Of a stretch of DNA of 64,000 nucleotides, positions 21,130 through 32,700 are shown in pieces; position 1 is the stretch's first letter, and each line of letters starts with the position of its first letter. Source of the DNA: Phaeodactylum tricornutum CCAP 1055/1 (taxonomy: Eukaryota > Bacillariophyta > Bacillariophyceae > Surirellales > Neidiaceae). The translations under genes and the position numbers were made by a program. The stretch covers positions 620,001 through 684,000 of the forward strand of contig NC_011679.1 of assembly GCF_000150955.2 (NCBI RefSeq), given 5' to 3'. A model generated the notes under the pieces. That model searched no databases. It saw nothing but the letters and a program-made list of their open reading frames with translations, and was not told the DNA's origin.

Positions 21130-21197
21130 AGTGAGGGACTTCGACCAAAATTGTATGCTCATCTCAGCCCAAAAATCTCTCAGTATCCTGGATCATC

Positions 21198-22558
21198 ATG
21201 TAAGTTAACCATGGGGACGCTTCTTGCAACACCTGGATGGAATTATGAAGTAGTATGAACTACCTCTCCTCAAAGGTGGTTAGATGAAGCTTTGCTGCGA
21301 ATTGGAGTGGAAAACACCTTTCTCCTCCACTTTTGGTTTTACCCCATTACCGCTTACTAACATTTTCGTTTTCGTTGCCTTTATCAGGTCTCATCGTAAG
21401 TTCGAAGCTCCCCGTCACGGAAGTTTGGGTTTCTTGCCCAAGAAGCGTACCAAGTACCACAGTGGTCGCATCCGCTCTTTCCCCCGGGATGACGCCGCGG
21501 AACAGCCCCATTTGACCGCTTTTCGTGGTTACAAGGCCGGTATGACCCATGTTGTTCGTGGTGTTGACCGTCCTGGTGCTCTCATGCATAAGCGCGAAGT
21601 GGTGGACGCTGTTTCTATTGTTGAGACACCTCCTATGGTAGTTGTCGGTGTCGTTGGGTACGTCGAAACTCCCAGTGGTCTCCGCACCTTGACGACTGTT
21701 TTTACCGAGCACTTGAGTGAGGAATTCAAGCGTCGTTGCTACAAGAACTGGTACAACAGTAAAAAGAAGGCATACACCAAGTATGCTCTCAAATACCAGA
21801 AGGATGGTGGTAAGGATATTGAGAATGAGCTTGAGCGCATCAAGAAGTTCTGCTCCGTCGTTCGTGTTATTGCCCACTCTCAGGTCAAGAAGCTTAACTT
21901 GCGCATTAAAAAGGCGCACATTATGGAAATTCAGGTGAATGGAGGTGACACCGCTGCGAAGGTCGATTTTGCCAAAAACTTGTTTGAAAAGGAAGTCACG
22001 GTCGACAGCATCTTCGCTAAAGACGAACAGATTGACGTTCTTGGAGTCACCAGAGGGCACGGATACGAAGGTGTGACTACACGTTGGGGTGTCAGCCGTC
22101 TGCCTCGTAAGACTCACCGTGGTTTGCGTAAGGTAGCTTGTATCGGATCCTGGCATCCTGCCCGTGTGTCTACCACCGTCCCCCGTGCTGGTCAGAACGG
22201 ATACTTTCATCGTACGGAAATGAACAAGAAGGTGTACCGTGTCGGTAAAAAGGGTGACGAAGCTAGTTGCCAGACCGATGCTGATCTGACCAAGAAGTCG
22301 ATCACGCCGATGGGTGGATTTGTGCACTATGGTGAGGTCAAGGAAGACTGGCTCATGCTCAAGGGTGCCATCGTTGGGGTCAAGAAGCGCCCTTTGATCC
22401 TTCGAAAGTCCTTGATGAAGCATTCTTCACGCAAGCATTTGGAGAAGATCGATATCAAGTTCATCGATACTTCTTCCAAGCTTGGACATGGTCGTTTCCA
22501 GACTGCCGAAGAAAAGGCCAAGTTCTTGGGCCCTTTGGCTTCCAAACAGAACCAATAA
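21198..22558 (+). CDS. RPL3: Cytosolic ribosomal protein L3 (uL3)
   Basis: The protein has 390 residues, the usual length. The N-terminus [20 protein letters not shown] is diagnostic, followed by [15 protein letters not shown] and the W-loop region [30 protein letters not shown] (split here by convention). Met is supplied by splicing: AT at 21198-21199, donor GTAAGT at 21200, acceptor cag at 21385-21387, then G of the ATG at 21388. Thus the 188-bp intron interrupts the start codon. Without splicing the frame has no suitable start next to SHRKF. It sits on the large subunit near the peptidyl-transferase centre. Codon use is strongly biased, as expected for high expression. Confidence 0.95.
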
Positions 22559-22643
22559 ATTATCTAAACATTCAAGTAGTGTAAGAGACTTGCTTTAGAT
22601 TTTGTTTTTCGTATGAGATTTCCGTCTTTTAGTATTTTTTAGA

Positions 22644-22654
22644 GGGGGGGGGGG
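22644..22654. repeat. 11-base G run
   Basis: A homopolymeric run of 11 G lies 4 bp before the convergent HAD gene stop codon. It is likely length-variable or prone to sequencing error. Confidence 0.8.
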
Positions 22655-22657
22655 TGG

Positions 22658-23608
22658 TTAGAGCTTTAGCAGAGGCACAACATGAGTTGGAGTTTCCCCA
22701 TGTGTGTGAAAAAGTTGTTCCAGAGCGTCGCGTTCGGGCAGACTTCCGACTTCAATACCTAGCTCCTCGCGATGGACGCCACCGACTACTAGAATACTGC
22801 TGATTCCGGTGGCGTTGGCGCCGGCAATATCGTGGTAGATTGAGTCGCCAACGTGCACAACTTTCTCTTTGGGCAGGCCCAAATCACGAACACATGCTTC
22901 AAAATGTTCCTTATGGGGCTTTCCGAAAGACGTAACGGACCCCCCGAGTTGTTCATAGCGCTCCGCAATCTTGCCCGGCATGCTGGCGACATCGCCGTCA
23001 GGTTTGACGTAAATAAAATCGGGATTGGCACAAACCATAGGAATCATCCGATCCAAACACGGTTTCAATATCTTGTCGACAATTTCCAAGTTACCCGTTT
23101 CCATGAAATGTCCGAGATCAGTTTCGGATGCCTCACCATCTGGTCCTGGCCCTCGCATAACTTCGCAACCATGCAGCAAGATGAAGTCAGCTTCTTCTAC
23201 GTTGTCTGATATCGATACATTCCCGTACTTTTGCAAAACCGAGACTGGAGACGGTGTCTTGGGTGACTTCCAAGTCAGGAAAAGGCATTTTTTGCCAGCG
23301 TATGTTTCTTGAATATAGTGGCTCGCTTCCTCGCCACTTGTGACGGCTCCTACAAACGCGTCACGGTCAAAACCGAGTTTCGGTAGTCGAGCTGATGTAT
23401 CTTTGGCCAGGGATGACGAGTTGGAGAGAATAATTAGTTTTTTACCTTGCCTGGCTAGAGCTTCTACGCATTCGGGTGCACCTTCCAAGCCATGCTCTCC
23501 GTTGTGCATAACACCAAATTGATCCAGAATGAAACCATCGTACCGATCTATCAGCTCCTTTGAGATAGAATCATGGATACTGAAGCTTTTTGCCGTAGAT
23601 GCAGTCAT
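22658..23608 (-). CDS. HAD-superfamily class IIA phosphatase
   Basis: The protein has 316 residues and no intron. HAD motifs: FILDQFGVMHNG (nucleophile Asp at the first D), IILSNSSS, SFGKPHKEHF and VVHVGDSIYHDIAGA. The D-Q-F-G-V form and the large C2-type cap between motifs I and III mark the subgroup related to NagD/4-nitrophenylphosphatase-like enzymes, often annotated TIGR01459. The substrate is unknown. There is no clear targeting peptide. TTGACAGTGA ends a few bases before the ATG, an unusually close instance of the recurrent upstream word. Confidence 0.88.
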   Translation of the reverse strand: MTASTAKSFSIHDSISKELIDRYDGFILDQFGVMHNGEHGLEGAPECVEALARQGKKLIILSNSSSLAKDTSARLPKLGFDRDAFVGAVTSGEEASHYIQETYAGKKCLFLTWKSPKTPSPVSVLQKYGNVSISDNVEEADFILLHGCEVMRGPGPDGEASETDLGHFMETGNLEIVDKILKPCLDRMIPMVCANPDFIYVKPDGDVASMPGKIAERYEQLGGSVTSFGKPHKEHFEACVRDLGLPKEKVVHVGDSIYHDIAGANATGISSILVVGGVHREELGIEVGSLPERDALEQLFHTHGETPTHVVPLLKL

Positions 23609-23611
23609 TAC

Positions 23612-23620
23612 TCACTGTCA
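23612..23620 (-). promoter_or_regulatory. TGACAGTGA word adjacent to HAD phosphatase start
   Basis: Read on the minus strand, TGACAGTGA ends 3 bp upstream of the ATG. If it marks transcription initiation, the 5' UTR would be extremely short. Role inferred from recurrence. Confidence 0.35.
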
Positions 23621-23953
23621 ATGGTCGAAACTCCGGATGCCAATCGAAATACGCAGTTGTGTGAGAATTGATAGCGAACGCGTTTCCGTTTCTTGCACAT
23701 TGGCACACGGAGGTGGCGAAAATACGAGTACGTATCGCTTTATAGGTACTCACCTGTTAGTGAAGCGCTGCAAGAACTTTCGCTTGCGTTCTTCGATCGA
23801 ATTCGGTAACTTCACAGTCTTGAGTGCGAGCCCTTGAAAAGGGTTGAATGGGAACCCCTCGCTTCCCACGAGATCAAATAGGGTAGGTTCAGCGTGCTGA
23901 CAGTGACAGGGAGCAGCGAAGCAAAAACCGGACCTTAAAATCTGCAAGTGACC

Positions 23954-24991
23954 ATGGCGAGTCGAGACCTTACCGGTGCTTTCATGGAGCGCCGGTCGGC
24001 TTTCCTACGAAAGCGCTCAGCAAACCATGATAGCAACGAGCGAGGTAAGGTGTTGCCCGAGATCATATGAGCCCAACTTGTGCTGGTTATCTCGAGGCTT
24101 ATCAAGTACTGAAATCTTTTTTTTTCTCAAGATGACTCGGCTTACAAGAAGCTCACCGCCGGTGGGACTTCACACGATCTCATGCTCGCTGAAGAAGGAG
24201 GTGTGGAAATGGAGGCTTTTAACGGCAAACCTTCCTGGGTTACTGATGTTGATCAAGTCGAGCAGTGTCTGGTCGATCTTCGTGCCCAAATGGAGGATCT
24301 GCACAAAATGCACGCATCCCGTGTCGGATCGGTCTTTGGCAAAGACTTGGAAGATATGGAGGGCCGAATCGAATCTCGAACTCGCGAAATTACCGACCAG
24401 TTCCGAGTGGCCGAACGCATTTTGCAAAAGGTAGGTGTGGCGACTCGTCGGGCGGGTGGAGAGGAAGCCACTGTCGGTGCCAACGTCCAACGGAGCCTCG
24501 CCAAGCGACTTCAGGAGCTTTCCGTAAATTTTCGACAGTCGCAGCGCAAATATCTGGCTGAAGTTAGGACTCAGAAAAGTGGTGGGTTGGTTCCGGGTGC
24601 AGACAGTCGATTCGGCATTGATTTGCATACAGAATCGTCGGGTGAATTCTTTACCACGCAACAACTAGCTGTCGTGGATGACCTAACAGAGGCTGTACAG
24701 TCTCGAGATACTGAGATTGTAAAGATTGCACAGTCAATTGAGGAGCTTGGAACAATTTTTAAAGAACTGGCGGTTTTAGTTATCGATCAAGGGACGATTT
24801 TGGATCGCATTGACTATAATATGGAAGCGGTTGTGGACCACACTAAGACAGGCATCAAGCAACTCGAAAAAGCAGAGAAGCATCAGAAGAATGCTCGCCC
24901 ATTACGATGTATTATCTGCTTAAGCTCGTTAATATTTGTTCTTCTCGTAATTCTCGTTCTCAAACATCGGCCAAGGCGTGGTTGGTTTTAA
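23954..24991 (+). CDS. Qa-SNARE, syntaxin-16/Tlg2 type
   Basis: Exons are 23954-24044 and 24132-24991; the 87-bp intron splits an Asp codon. The protein has 316 residues. The N-terminus (RDLTGAFMERRSAFLRKR) matches the short Sly1/Vps45-binding peptide region of this clade. An Habc-like helical domain follows (about 75-190), then the SNARE motif with the zero-layer Gln in LAVLVIDQGTILDRIDYNME. A tail anchor (CIICLSSLIFVLLVILVL) ends the protein. Syntaxin-16/Tlg2 works at the trans-Golgi/endosome. TGACAGTGA lies at 23898-23906, 48 bp before the ATG. Confidence 0.93.
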
Positions 24992-25069
24992 CAGTAAGGT
25001 GAAATAAGTCATGAAGTTTGAAAGTAGACTTATTATAGAAAATGCCTATTGCCCGCTGTATCTGCATTT

Positions 25070-26355
25070 CTACAAGAGACCGGTTGTTTCTTCAAAGCCC
25101 AGAGAAAGATTCAAGTTCTGAACCGCCGCTCCGCTCGCGCCCTTACCCAGATTGTCCAGGCGAGCCATCAACAAGCACGTTCCATCGTCGTCGTTGGCAA
25201 AGACAAAAAGCTGCAGCTTATTGGTGTTTTTCAGAGTATCAGGAGCCAAAAAAGCCCCTCGCTCCAACAGCCCCGACTCTTTCACTGCTTCTTCACCCAA
25301 CGGCATAATCTCGACAAATTTGCTGCCTTCGTAGTGCTGTTTTAAAGCATCATGAATCTTTGTCCCACTGACGCCTTCCGTCATCCAAGAATAATGTACG
25401 GGAACGGAAACGACCATACCCTGATCAAAGGTTCCCACAGCCGGTTGGAAAATAGGCTGCTTGTTTAGTTTGGAATACTTGGCCATCTCTGGGGTATGTT
25501 TGTGTTTCAGACTCAAACCGTACGCGCCCCACGGTTCATGAGCTTCATTTTCAAATACGTTCATAAGCGCCTTGCCGCCACCACTGTACCCAGAAATAGC
25601 GTTGACCGTCAGTGCAGTACCTTCCGGTAAGATTCCTGCATCAACCAATGGGCGAGTCAGCCCGATAAAGCCAGTGGGATAACATCCGGGGTTGGAGATG
25701 CGCTTGCTCTTTCCAATCGCGGTGCGTTGCTCCTTGGAGAGCTCTACAAAAGCGTGAAAGAATTGATAAGAAAAATTCAGCACTGTAACATTTGACTGAC
25801 AACGAAAAATACTCCAAGGCCGCTTACCAGGAAAACCATAGTCCCAAGAGTCATCGACTCGAAATGCTGTAGAAGCATCAATCAAGACGGTACGATCATT
25901 GTCTGCCTCAACCCAGGAAGCAGCCTCCTTTGAAGCAGCATCTGGAAGACCTGCAACAACAAAAATATATACAGACGTTAGTAACCGATACAGTCAAAAA
26001 CATTTACATCATACGTCTTCTTTACATAGCGTCCTTTCTCCTTTCAGTTCATTATTTCGTCAATTGTCAGATACGTACAAAGAATCACAGCATCGGCTTC
26101 GTTGATGAGCTTTTTCCGAGTGGCGTCGTCCTTGCGCAGCTCATCAGGAATAGATATGATCTCCAAATCTTCTCGTTGTGCGAGACGTTCACGAACTTGT
26201 AGACCCGTTGTGCCTGCTTCGCCATCGATAAAGACCTTCTTCTTGGCCCACAGCGACGAGGAAGCTCGAAATAGCTGCGACGTTGGCTTCTGAACAAAAG
26301 CCGTGGTCGAGCCCAGTGTCGTAAGGAAAACGGCGAGAGAGAAAAGGAGCTTCAT
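25070..26355 (-). CDS. argC: N-acetyl-gamma-glutamyl-phosphate reductase, plastid form
   Basis: Three exons on the minus strand: 26079-26355, 25828-25950 and 25070-25743. Introns of 128 and 84 bp split a Cys and a Glu codon, and joining gives AVILCLPDAAS and YGFPELSKEQR. The protein has 357 residues. It reduces N-acetylglutamyl-phosphate to the semialdehyde in arginine and ornithine synthesis. Motifs: [14 protein letters not shown] (NADP site), SNPGCYPTG with the catalytic Cys (about 154), and GYSGGGKAL. The short type-2 ArgC form fits best. The N-terminus is a signal peptide ending TTAF before VQKP, the plastid-import context. Confidence 0.93.
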
Positions 26356-26696
26356 TGCTGGGATGCAACGAAAGTGTGATATTGCGACTGAGGGAGCTGT
26401 TTCTCAATGAGTGGAGGTAACGAGTCGTGAACTTTCGAATGGGAAGCAGTAGGATCGGCGGATTGTTCGTCCAATCGGATCTTTTCTACAGTTAACAGTA
26501 AGGAACTATCTTCGAGAAGTTTACTGTAACAGTAATGCAATGCAGCCTCGAGCTTTTTGATGATGTGTAGGGTTAGGTGTGAAATTTATTCATGTCATAG
26601 CTACGCGATCCCGCATCTTCCGATGCAGCCCCACTTTTGAAGGTTGTGCCGCATTGTTGCAGTTGTACTGTATACCAGATGACCAACACCCTGCAA
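26356..26696. other. Intergenic between argC 5' end and TLC gene 3' end
   Basis: Contains the argC 5' region and the 3' region of the TLC gene, both on the minus strand. A TTACTGT/ACAGTAA word pair occurs near 26490-26535. No gene was seen. Confidence 0.5.
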
Positions 26697-27626
26697 CTAA
26701 GCAATTTGTTCGCCAAAGACAACCTTCCTAGCTTCCTCCAGAATCGTTGTGAGCCAGTATAATTGCAGCAGTCCAAGGGGAAAGTTGATGGAGAGGATGA
26801 GATAGAGCATCCACGTACGCCCCGGCCGTAGTTGTTCAGCTCGACCTGAGGCTACCACAGATCGAACGTCCTTCAATAAGCTGTAGCTTGTCGGCCACCA
26901 CAAAATTACCCGGTACAGGATAAAGCAGAAAACGAACAAAGGGCCAGCGACTTGGTCTACCAGAAATTCCAAGGACGATCCCGGCATCGGATGAAAGTAT
27001 TTTGTAAAATCGAGCAGCACCAAAAAAATGGAACTCACTTCGGATAAACCCATGAAGAAAATCGAATATCGGCCCAGCATAAATCCGTCCAGAGCAGTAT
27101 AGCAAACGATGGCCGCCACCACATGATGCGTCATCATAATAGGGGTGCAGTGTTCCGGAATCGTCAAGGAAACGAGAAAATCCCATATCTGATAGACGAG
27201 ATTGGACACAACCATGTACTCCACTTCTGGTAAATATCCATAAATACGTCCTTCCGGTGTATCGGGTATTGCTTTGTGTGCACGGCCTGAGATGTGCCAA
27301 GAATATATCCCGATAAAAGACATAGGTAGAAAGCTAAGGCCGCTCACAACCTGAAAGGCAAACAAATCGGGTCGACCGCATTTGGTGTTATCCTGGCCAT
27401 TGCAAAACTCTTCTGAAGGCGTCGGCAGTCCAAAAAGAGAGGAAAAATCTCGGTAAATGTAGAATAAGATCAAATAAATCAAATGAGTAACAGCGATTCC
27501 TCCGACAATAAGTGGTGCTTGGCGGCGAATAACACGCGGAATCTGTGGCGAGATCTCGTTAGAAGAGTGGGGCTTGACTGGAACCGATGCAGATAGAGCC
27601 ATATTCCTACGAGAAGTGTCAGACAT
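26697..27626 (-). CDS. TLC-domain multi-pass membrane protein
   Basis: The protein has 309 residues with about seven hydrophobic helices. The TLC signature is the histidine pair in PIMMTHHVVAAIVCY, after YQIWDFLVSL, with FMGLSEVSSIFLVLLDF following. The TLC family includes ceramide synthases, CLN8 and related lipid-linked proteins of the ER. The Lag1 motif of ceramide synthases is not evident, so a TMEM56/CLN8-like role is more likely. The C-terminus ends FGEQIA. TCACTGTCAA at 27698-27707 and TTCACAGTCAA at 27755-27765 lie upstream. Confidence 0.8.
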   Translation of the reverse strand: MSDTSRRNMALSASVPVKPHSSNEISPQIPRVIRRQAPLIVGGIAVTHLIYLILFYIYRDFSSLFGLPTPSEEFCNGQDNTKCGRPDLFAFQVVSGLSFLPMSFIGIYSWHISGRAHKAIPDTPEGRIYGYLPEVEYMVVSNLVYQIWDFLVSLTIPEHCTPIMMTHHVVAAIVCYTALDGFMLGRYSIFFMGLSEVSSIFLVLLDFTKYFHPMPGSSLEFLVDQVAGPLFVFCFILYRVILWWPTSYSLLKDVRSVVASGRAEQLRPGRTWMLYLILSINFPLGLLQLYWLTTILEEARKVVFGEQIA

Positions 27627-28079
27627 TTGGCGGCTCTACGTCCTTTGGCGGGAAAGTAAAAATAGACAGAGAGTGTTTTCACACACCCATGTTGCCCTCA
27701 CTGTCAATGTCGTTATCGGCTTGTTTCGAAGAGGGCAGTGCCGCCAGAATTCGATTCACAGTCAAAATCCCATTGTACATCGAAATTAACATATATACCA
27801 CTGTTTCTGTATTCTTGTTTATCATTCCAAATTCTAGATTCTAAACAAGCCAGAACACTGGTGCGAGTATCCAGCTAGAAGGCGAGCTGATGTCGTGCAG
27901 TTGTCTTTGGGACGTAGAACGAGTCTCATCGGTCCAGAACTCCCTCTTTTGCCAATCATCCTGATCCTTCATTTTCTATCATTCCGCAAAATTATTTTTC
28001 TGCCGAGACCTCGTTGTTTGTTGATGATTTTGTGCTCTGGAGCACAACACATAACAGAATAGCACAACTTTTTCGGTAC
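27627..28079. other. Intergenic, divergent 5' region
   Basis: Promoter side of both the TLC gene (minus) and the DUF155 gene (plus). Holds two TGACAGTGA-type words at 27698 and 27755. No gene or repeat was seen. Confidence 0.5.
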
Positions 28080-29390
28080 ATGATGCACGCACAGGGAAGA
28101 AAGAAACTATTGCAGAGTTTTCGATTGTCTGTAAGGGAGAATAAAGGTCCAGTGCACCGAATCTCGCCGTTCGGGTCTCGCATCGACTCAATCGTCCAAC
28201 AACAATGTCGTCGTTCTTTCTTTGACTTCTCGTCCGACAACCACATGTTCATGAGATCGACTACAGGCAACCCAAGTACTAGCTTTTCAACGCAGGCGCA
28301 GCAAACTGCGATGCAGCAACTTGGTTTGTGGGGACCGATCGGAGGTGTGCGGCCAAGCACCCGGACTGTTCCACGAAGCAGACGCCAGCGCCCGGGCCGT
28401 TCGCACTATCTCAACGAACCTCTCAATCTAGCAGACAAGATATTTCCGGTGACCGCTATTCATGTGGCTCAAACGATTGATATTCTTTCGCTTGCAAGTA
28501 ACTTATTTACCAACGAAAACACGAGTCCTGCGACGAAGCCGACACTGAAGAAGGAGATGTTTGGGAAAAATTCTATCGTCATAAGGTTGGCACCATCGAC
28601 TGAAGATCCGGACCGTCCTCGATTCATTGCTATCTTCCGGTTTGGATCGGTTGTGTTCCTGAATGTGTCGCCTCGCGAGACGGCGGAGATCGTGGACGAA
28701 ATTAAAGCCAAACATTGTAAAGGGGCTGTCCTGCAAGGAATCCCACGCAAGGAACAATTCGGTGTCCTAGTAGATCATAGCTTTGCGAGCCATGCCGATG
28801 CCATGTATGCCAAGTATGCCAATTCCGATAAGAGTACCGAAGACGGCTATGCCGTGGTGACTGGTGACTATTGTGTTGTACCAGAATTGGACATGAACGG
28901 CTTTGCCGTCATCAGCAATATTATGGCGCAAACAGTGGCTTTGGATACGTACAACGACTCGGTTGACGATTTGCTGTCTAACTTTACTTCCGTCAATTCT
29001 AGCGTGACGAAAACCGGACATCTAACGTCTGCTGACAAGAACTTTTTGTTCAAAACCGTTGCCCAGAATAATTCTATCTTTATTGATATGATTTCAAAAA
29101 TCCGAATCAAGGATCGATCCGACACAGCGTGGAATTTGACGAAGTATGAAAAGATCCATTATGGACTTAAGGATGAGTTCGAATTGGACGATCGCTTTGA
29201 CATGATTGAAACCAAACTGGCTTTTATTCAACAAAACTCCAAGTTCTTTTTGGAAGTTTTGCAACATCAAAAGACCAACAGTCTCGAGTGGATCATCGTC
29301 CTACTTATTACTTTAGAGTGCGGTCTCATGTGCGTGGAAATGTCCGGTATGGGTGAAGTCTTTTTCTCCAGACTTGGGTCCATGTTTTAG
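28080..29390 (+). CDS. RMND1/Rmd1 family (DUF155) protein
   Basis: The chosen ATG gives 436 residues. The DUF155 core begins near residue 120 with IFPVTAIHVAQTIDIL, continues FIAIFRFGSVVFLNVSP and GDYCVVPELDMNGFAVISNIMAQTVALD, and ends in a membrane anchor (LEWIIVLLITLECGLMCVEM). In animals and yeast the family supports mitochondrial translation or membrane organisation. The N-terminal ~100 residues are basic with many Ser, Arg and Gln, consistent with a mitochondrial presequence. A neighbouring ATG at 28083 is equally possible. Upstream the frame continues without another ATG. Confidence 0.88.
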   Translation: MMHAQGRKKLLQSFRLSVRENKGPVHRISPFGSRIDSIVQQQCRRSFFDFSSDNHMFMRSTTGNPSTSFSTQAQQTAMQQLGLWGPIGGVRPSTRTVPRSRRQRPGRSHYLNEPLNLADKIFPVTAIHVAQTIDILSLASNLFTNENTSPATKPTLKKEMFGKNSIVIRLAPSTEDPDRPRFIAIFRFGSVVFLNVSPRETAEIVDEIKAKHCKGAVLQGIPRKEQFGVLVDHSFASHADAMYAKYANSDKSTEDGYAVVTGDYCVVPELDMNGFAVISNIMAQTVALDTYNDSVDDLLSNFTSVNSSVTKTGHLTSADKNFLFKTVAQNNSIFIDMISKIRIKDRSDTAWNLTKYEKIHYGLKDEFELDDRFDMIETKLAFIQQNSKFFLEVLQHQKTNSLEWIIVLLITLECGLMCVEMSGMGEVFFSRLGSMF

Positions 29391-29791
29391 TGCAGCAGAA
29401 GGATATGAAGAAGCGTTTCTCTAGTCACAGTTCACTTTGGTTGACTATAAGCTATTTCAAAAATTAACATAAAAACCATTTGATTGGCAGAAAGAGATGT
29501 GAAGGTCTGCTCACTGATTGGGTCAAAAGTGTCGAACACCAATCGACCGTCAACATACGGCAAATATAAAGGAGGATAACAATTTTAACGATCAAAACAG
29601 TAGCTGAAAAAATAGAGCCCCACACAAATTGCCTCTTCTTCTGACTGTGAACCGCGTCCGTCGTCTACATTACAACTATCCACTTGCTCTTCGCCGTAGA
29701 TTGCTTACAGTAAGGCTTGGACAGCAACGAAACACTCTGTCCTTTCTAGAAGTTGACTCTGTGTACGTGTAAATCATCGGTCGATGTAGTC
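29391..29791. other. Intergenic, 5' region of SNF2-RING gene
   Basis: Contains TGACTGTGA at 29642-29650, 141 bp before the SNF2-RING start. No gene or repeat was seen. Confidence 0.5.
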
Positions 29792-32700
29792 ATGACTAAA
29801 AAGACAAAGAAGTCCGCCTATTTGCAGAAAAACAGCTGGCCACGAGAGTTCGAGTTTCTACCTCCTTCTGGCGACGCCCTTCCAGCGGGTCCCTTCTTTC
29901 CGCCAGCTATCTTCACCGATGTCATCTACACGAACGGTGTTCGTGTCGATGCTCCTTTGATCATGGAGGGCCATAAAATTCGGGCTTCGCTCCCATCCCA
30001 CTCGTACGCATCGCACGGTCGTCTTCCTGTCCTCACGCCAACTGATTCAGCTATATGGAAGCAAAATATCGCAGCACAGTCAGCCACTACGGATCAATTT
30101 CCTGTGAATGTTGGTAGATACTTGGGGACCATCACACGCACTATAACCGACCGGGGCGATACGGGGGGTCCTTCTTGCGTCCCTTACCTGATTGCAGAAG
30201 CCGGACACCAGTTGCGTAAATGGAAGAAACAACCTACCAATGCTTCGGCCAAAAAGGAGGCACTCCTCGAACGTGGGCTTGGAACGTTTAAGGAAGCTGA
30301 AATTGACAATCGCGTCAATGAGATTTTGGAAGAATGGAAACGCATATCGACGGAACCCAGGAAGAGCGCGACTTGGGATGCGTTTGGGAATCTCCCACCA
30401 AAAAGCGTAAATGACAGCTTTTACGTCCCCTTATCTTCACTTTTGTCTTGGATTAAGGCTGAAGGCGACAACCTGACCGATTCCCATGCTGGTGTTGTTC
30501 GACAAATTTGTCATGAGCGGATGTGTATTCCGGTCGACTCTGTGAGTGTGTTAGAGGCCTGTTTGAACCTTGCCGATCCCTCCCATCTTTGGCACATTCC
30601 ATTGATATTTGTCTATCCCGTGGTAATGCAAGTCGATGCATCTAGCAAACCCCAAACTACTGCATCGCGTCCGTCAAAACGCTCAAAGCCTACGTGTACG
30701 ACTTGGAGGTTGAAACTGGGCATCTACGCTCATCGCCTCTTGCCAGAAGCCACCACGACCGTCCTCAAAACAGTAATGGCCGCTCTCGATGAAGGTTCGT
30801 ACAGGTGTACACAAGGCCTGAGCCTCCCCACTCATCCGAACGAGCCTTCTTTTGATCCGAGTCCGTATCCAGTGGTCTTCGTCGACGATGATGATTTGCA
30901 AAAAACTTATTCAGCGTCATCGAAGACGGAAAGTTCGACTTTTATAGATTCAACTCGTGAAGAATCGTGTATTTCCGCTTACACAACGAAGGGCTTGCTC
31001 AAACTACTGGAGAATCGCGGTTGTGACATCTCAAATTGGGACGAAATTGCCCCCACTTTGGGAGCCTTGCAATTGGATCTGATGCTGCACCAACAGCATG
31101 CTATTTGCTGGATGCATGAAATGGAACACTTACCAGGGTTCGGCATAAACAGTATTTTTTGGGAGGAGCGCGAGTTTGGTGACCGAGGCAAATACTACTA
31201 TGCCCCAGCATTGGGTCAGTTGCGTTTACATCCGCCTCCGACTATGAAAGGTGGTTTGCTTTGTGACGAAATGGGTTTGGGAAAGACGATCGAGATCATC
31301 GGGCTTGTCCTATCGACTCTAGACGAGCTCAAATCCGAAACTCAAAACGCTTTAGACATGGACAAAACTCACGCGACTCTTATAGTTGTCCCTCCCGTCT
31401 TGGTGGAGCAGTGGCGGAACGAGATTGTCAAATGTGCTGGTCCTTCTTTGCTTGTCGACGTCATGGAAATTCAGAACAACGAAGTTTATTGGCGTGGCGA
31501 TGTCCATAATCCTGATATCGTCCTGGTATCCTACAACGTGATGCAAAAAATGACATCGGTGAAACATTTGGCCAAAAGGTGGGGCCGGATTGTTTTAGAC
31601 GAGATGCAAGAGGTTCGCTCGTCCACGACAAAGATTGCTCGAATGTGCGAGAAGCTGAAGTCTGATCGACGCTGGATGATTAGTGGTACGCCACTGTTCG
31701 AAGGCATTGAAGATTTGAAGGGTGAACTGAACTTTTTGCATTTAGAACCATTTTCTGCTAACAGTGAAGACGGATTTTTCAACTTTGCCGTTACAAATCC
31801 GTGGGAAAGCCATCAAAAGCAAGTTATTGCAACACTAGGGGTCTTGGGGATGATAATGCTACGACGCTCGAAGAGTATGACAATTCATAAAACGCACCAA
31901 CCAATTCTGGGCTTGAAGCCGCTGACCGTAGAATTCATCCCTGTAGTACAATCGCTCTCGGAACGTACTCTCTACTGCTTTCTCGAATGTATTACGGCGC
32001 GCGAGTTTCGGTCCACGGAACGGACCGAAATCGAGAGTATAGCAACTAAAGAGGGCAGGTCACGATGTCTCTACCTTACGCTTTTACGAGACATTTGTAA
32101 CTCAGCGGTAAGCCGAACGAAAGAGTTTTCAGCTAAAAGCAAAAATGAGCTGCGCAAGATACTTATCTAATGATCATTCTCAACAGGTTCTTCTAAATGG
32201 CGGCATGGGAGTACCATCCCAGCTTGGAAAGCTGAATGCGATGCTGATTGCTCAACATCGACGAGCAACTTCGAAGCCATTGTGGGATAAAAGTCTTAAT
32301 CAGGGCGTCACAAATCTTGTAATGACTTGTGATGAGGCCATCGTTCATTTAGCGCAAGTGCAAGAAGCAACCCGTGCTGGAGACGGCGAGGTGGCTTTTT
32401 TGCAACTTGGATTTGGACAGGGACTTGTCCGACGAGTGCGTGCCTTCGAGTCCGTTGAAGCGCAGCTCGACGCCACAAGAAGCGCGTTGGATACCGCTAT
32501 ACGTAGTAATGCTGCCGCAAAGCGGCAAAAAGCGAAAGTTCTTTGGCATTTGGCGCTAGAAAAAGTTACCACAGGGTTTTTGCAAGATGCCGACGTTGTT
32601 CATATCCGTACTCGTGTGAAAAAACTCTGGAAACGGAGGTATTCAGTCATTTCTCAAGCGTCAAACGTAAAACAATCAATTTCCCATACTTCCGATTCTC

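Larger units (their letters stand above)
19595..21197. other. Long gene-free stretch upstream of RPL3
   Basis: About 1.6 kb without a supportable gene. The first 450 bp look like ordinary local sequence. Positions 20209-20991 are almost devoid of CpG (annotated separately). The last 200 bp before RPL3 are normal again and contain an inverted repeat at 21093-21129. Confidence 0.6.

Noticed and set aside
21347-22423. 358-codon open frame antisense to RPL3
   Set aside because: It is the shadow of a strongly codon-biased ribosomal gene; the sense strand encodes unmistakable RPL3 and the antisense peptide has no domain.
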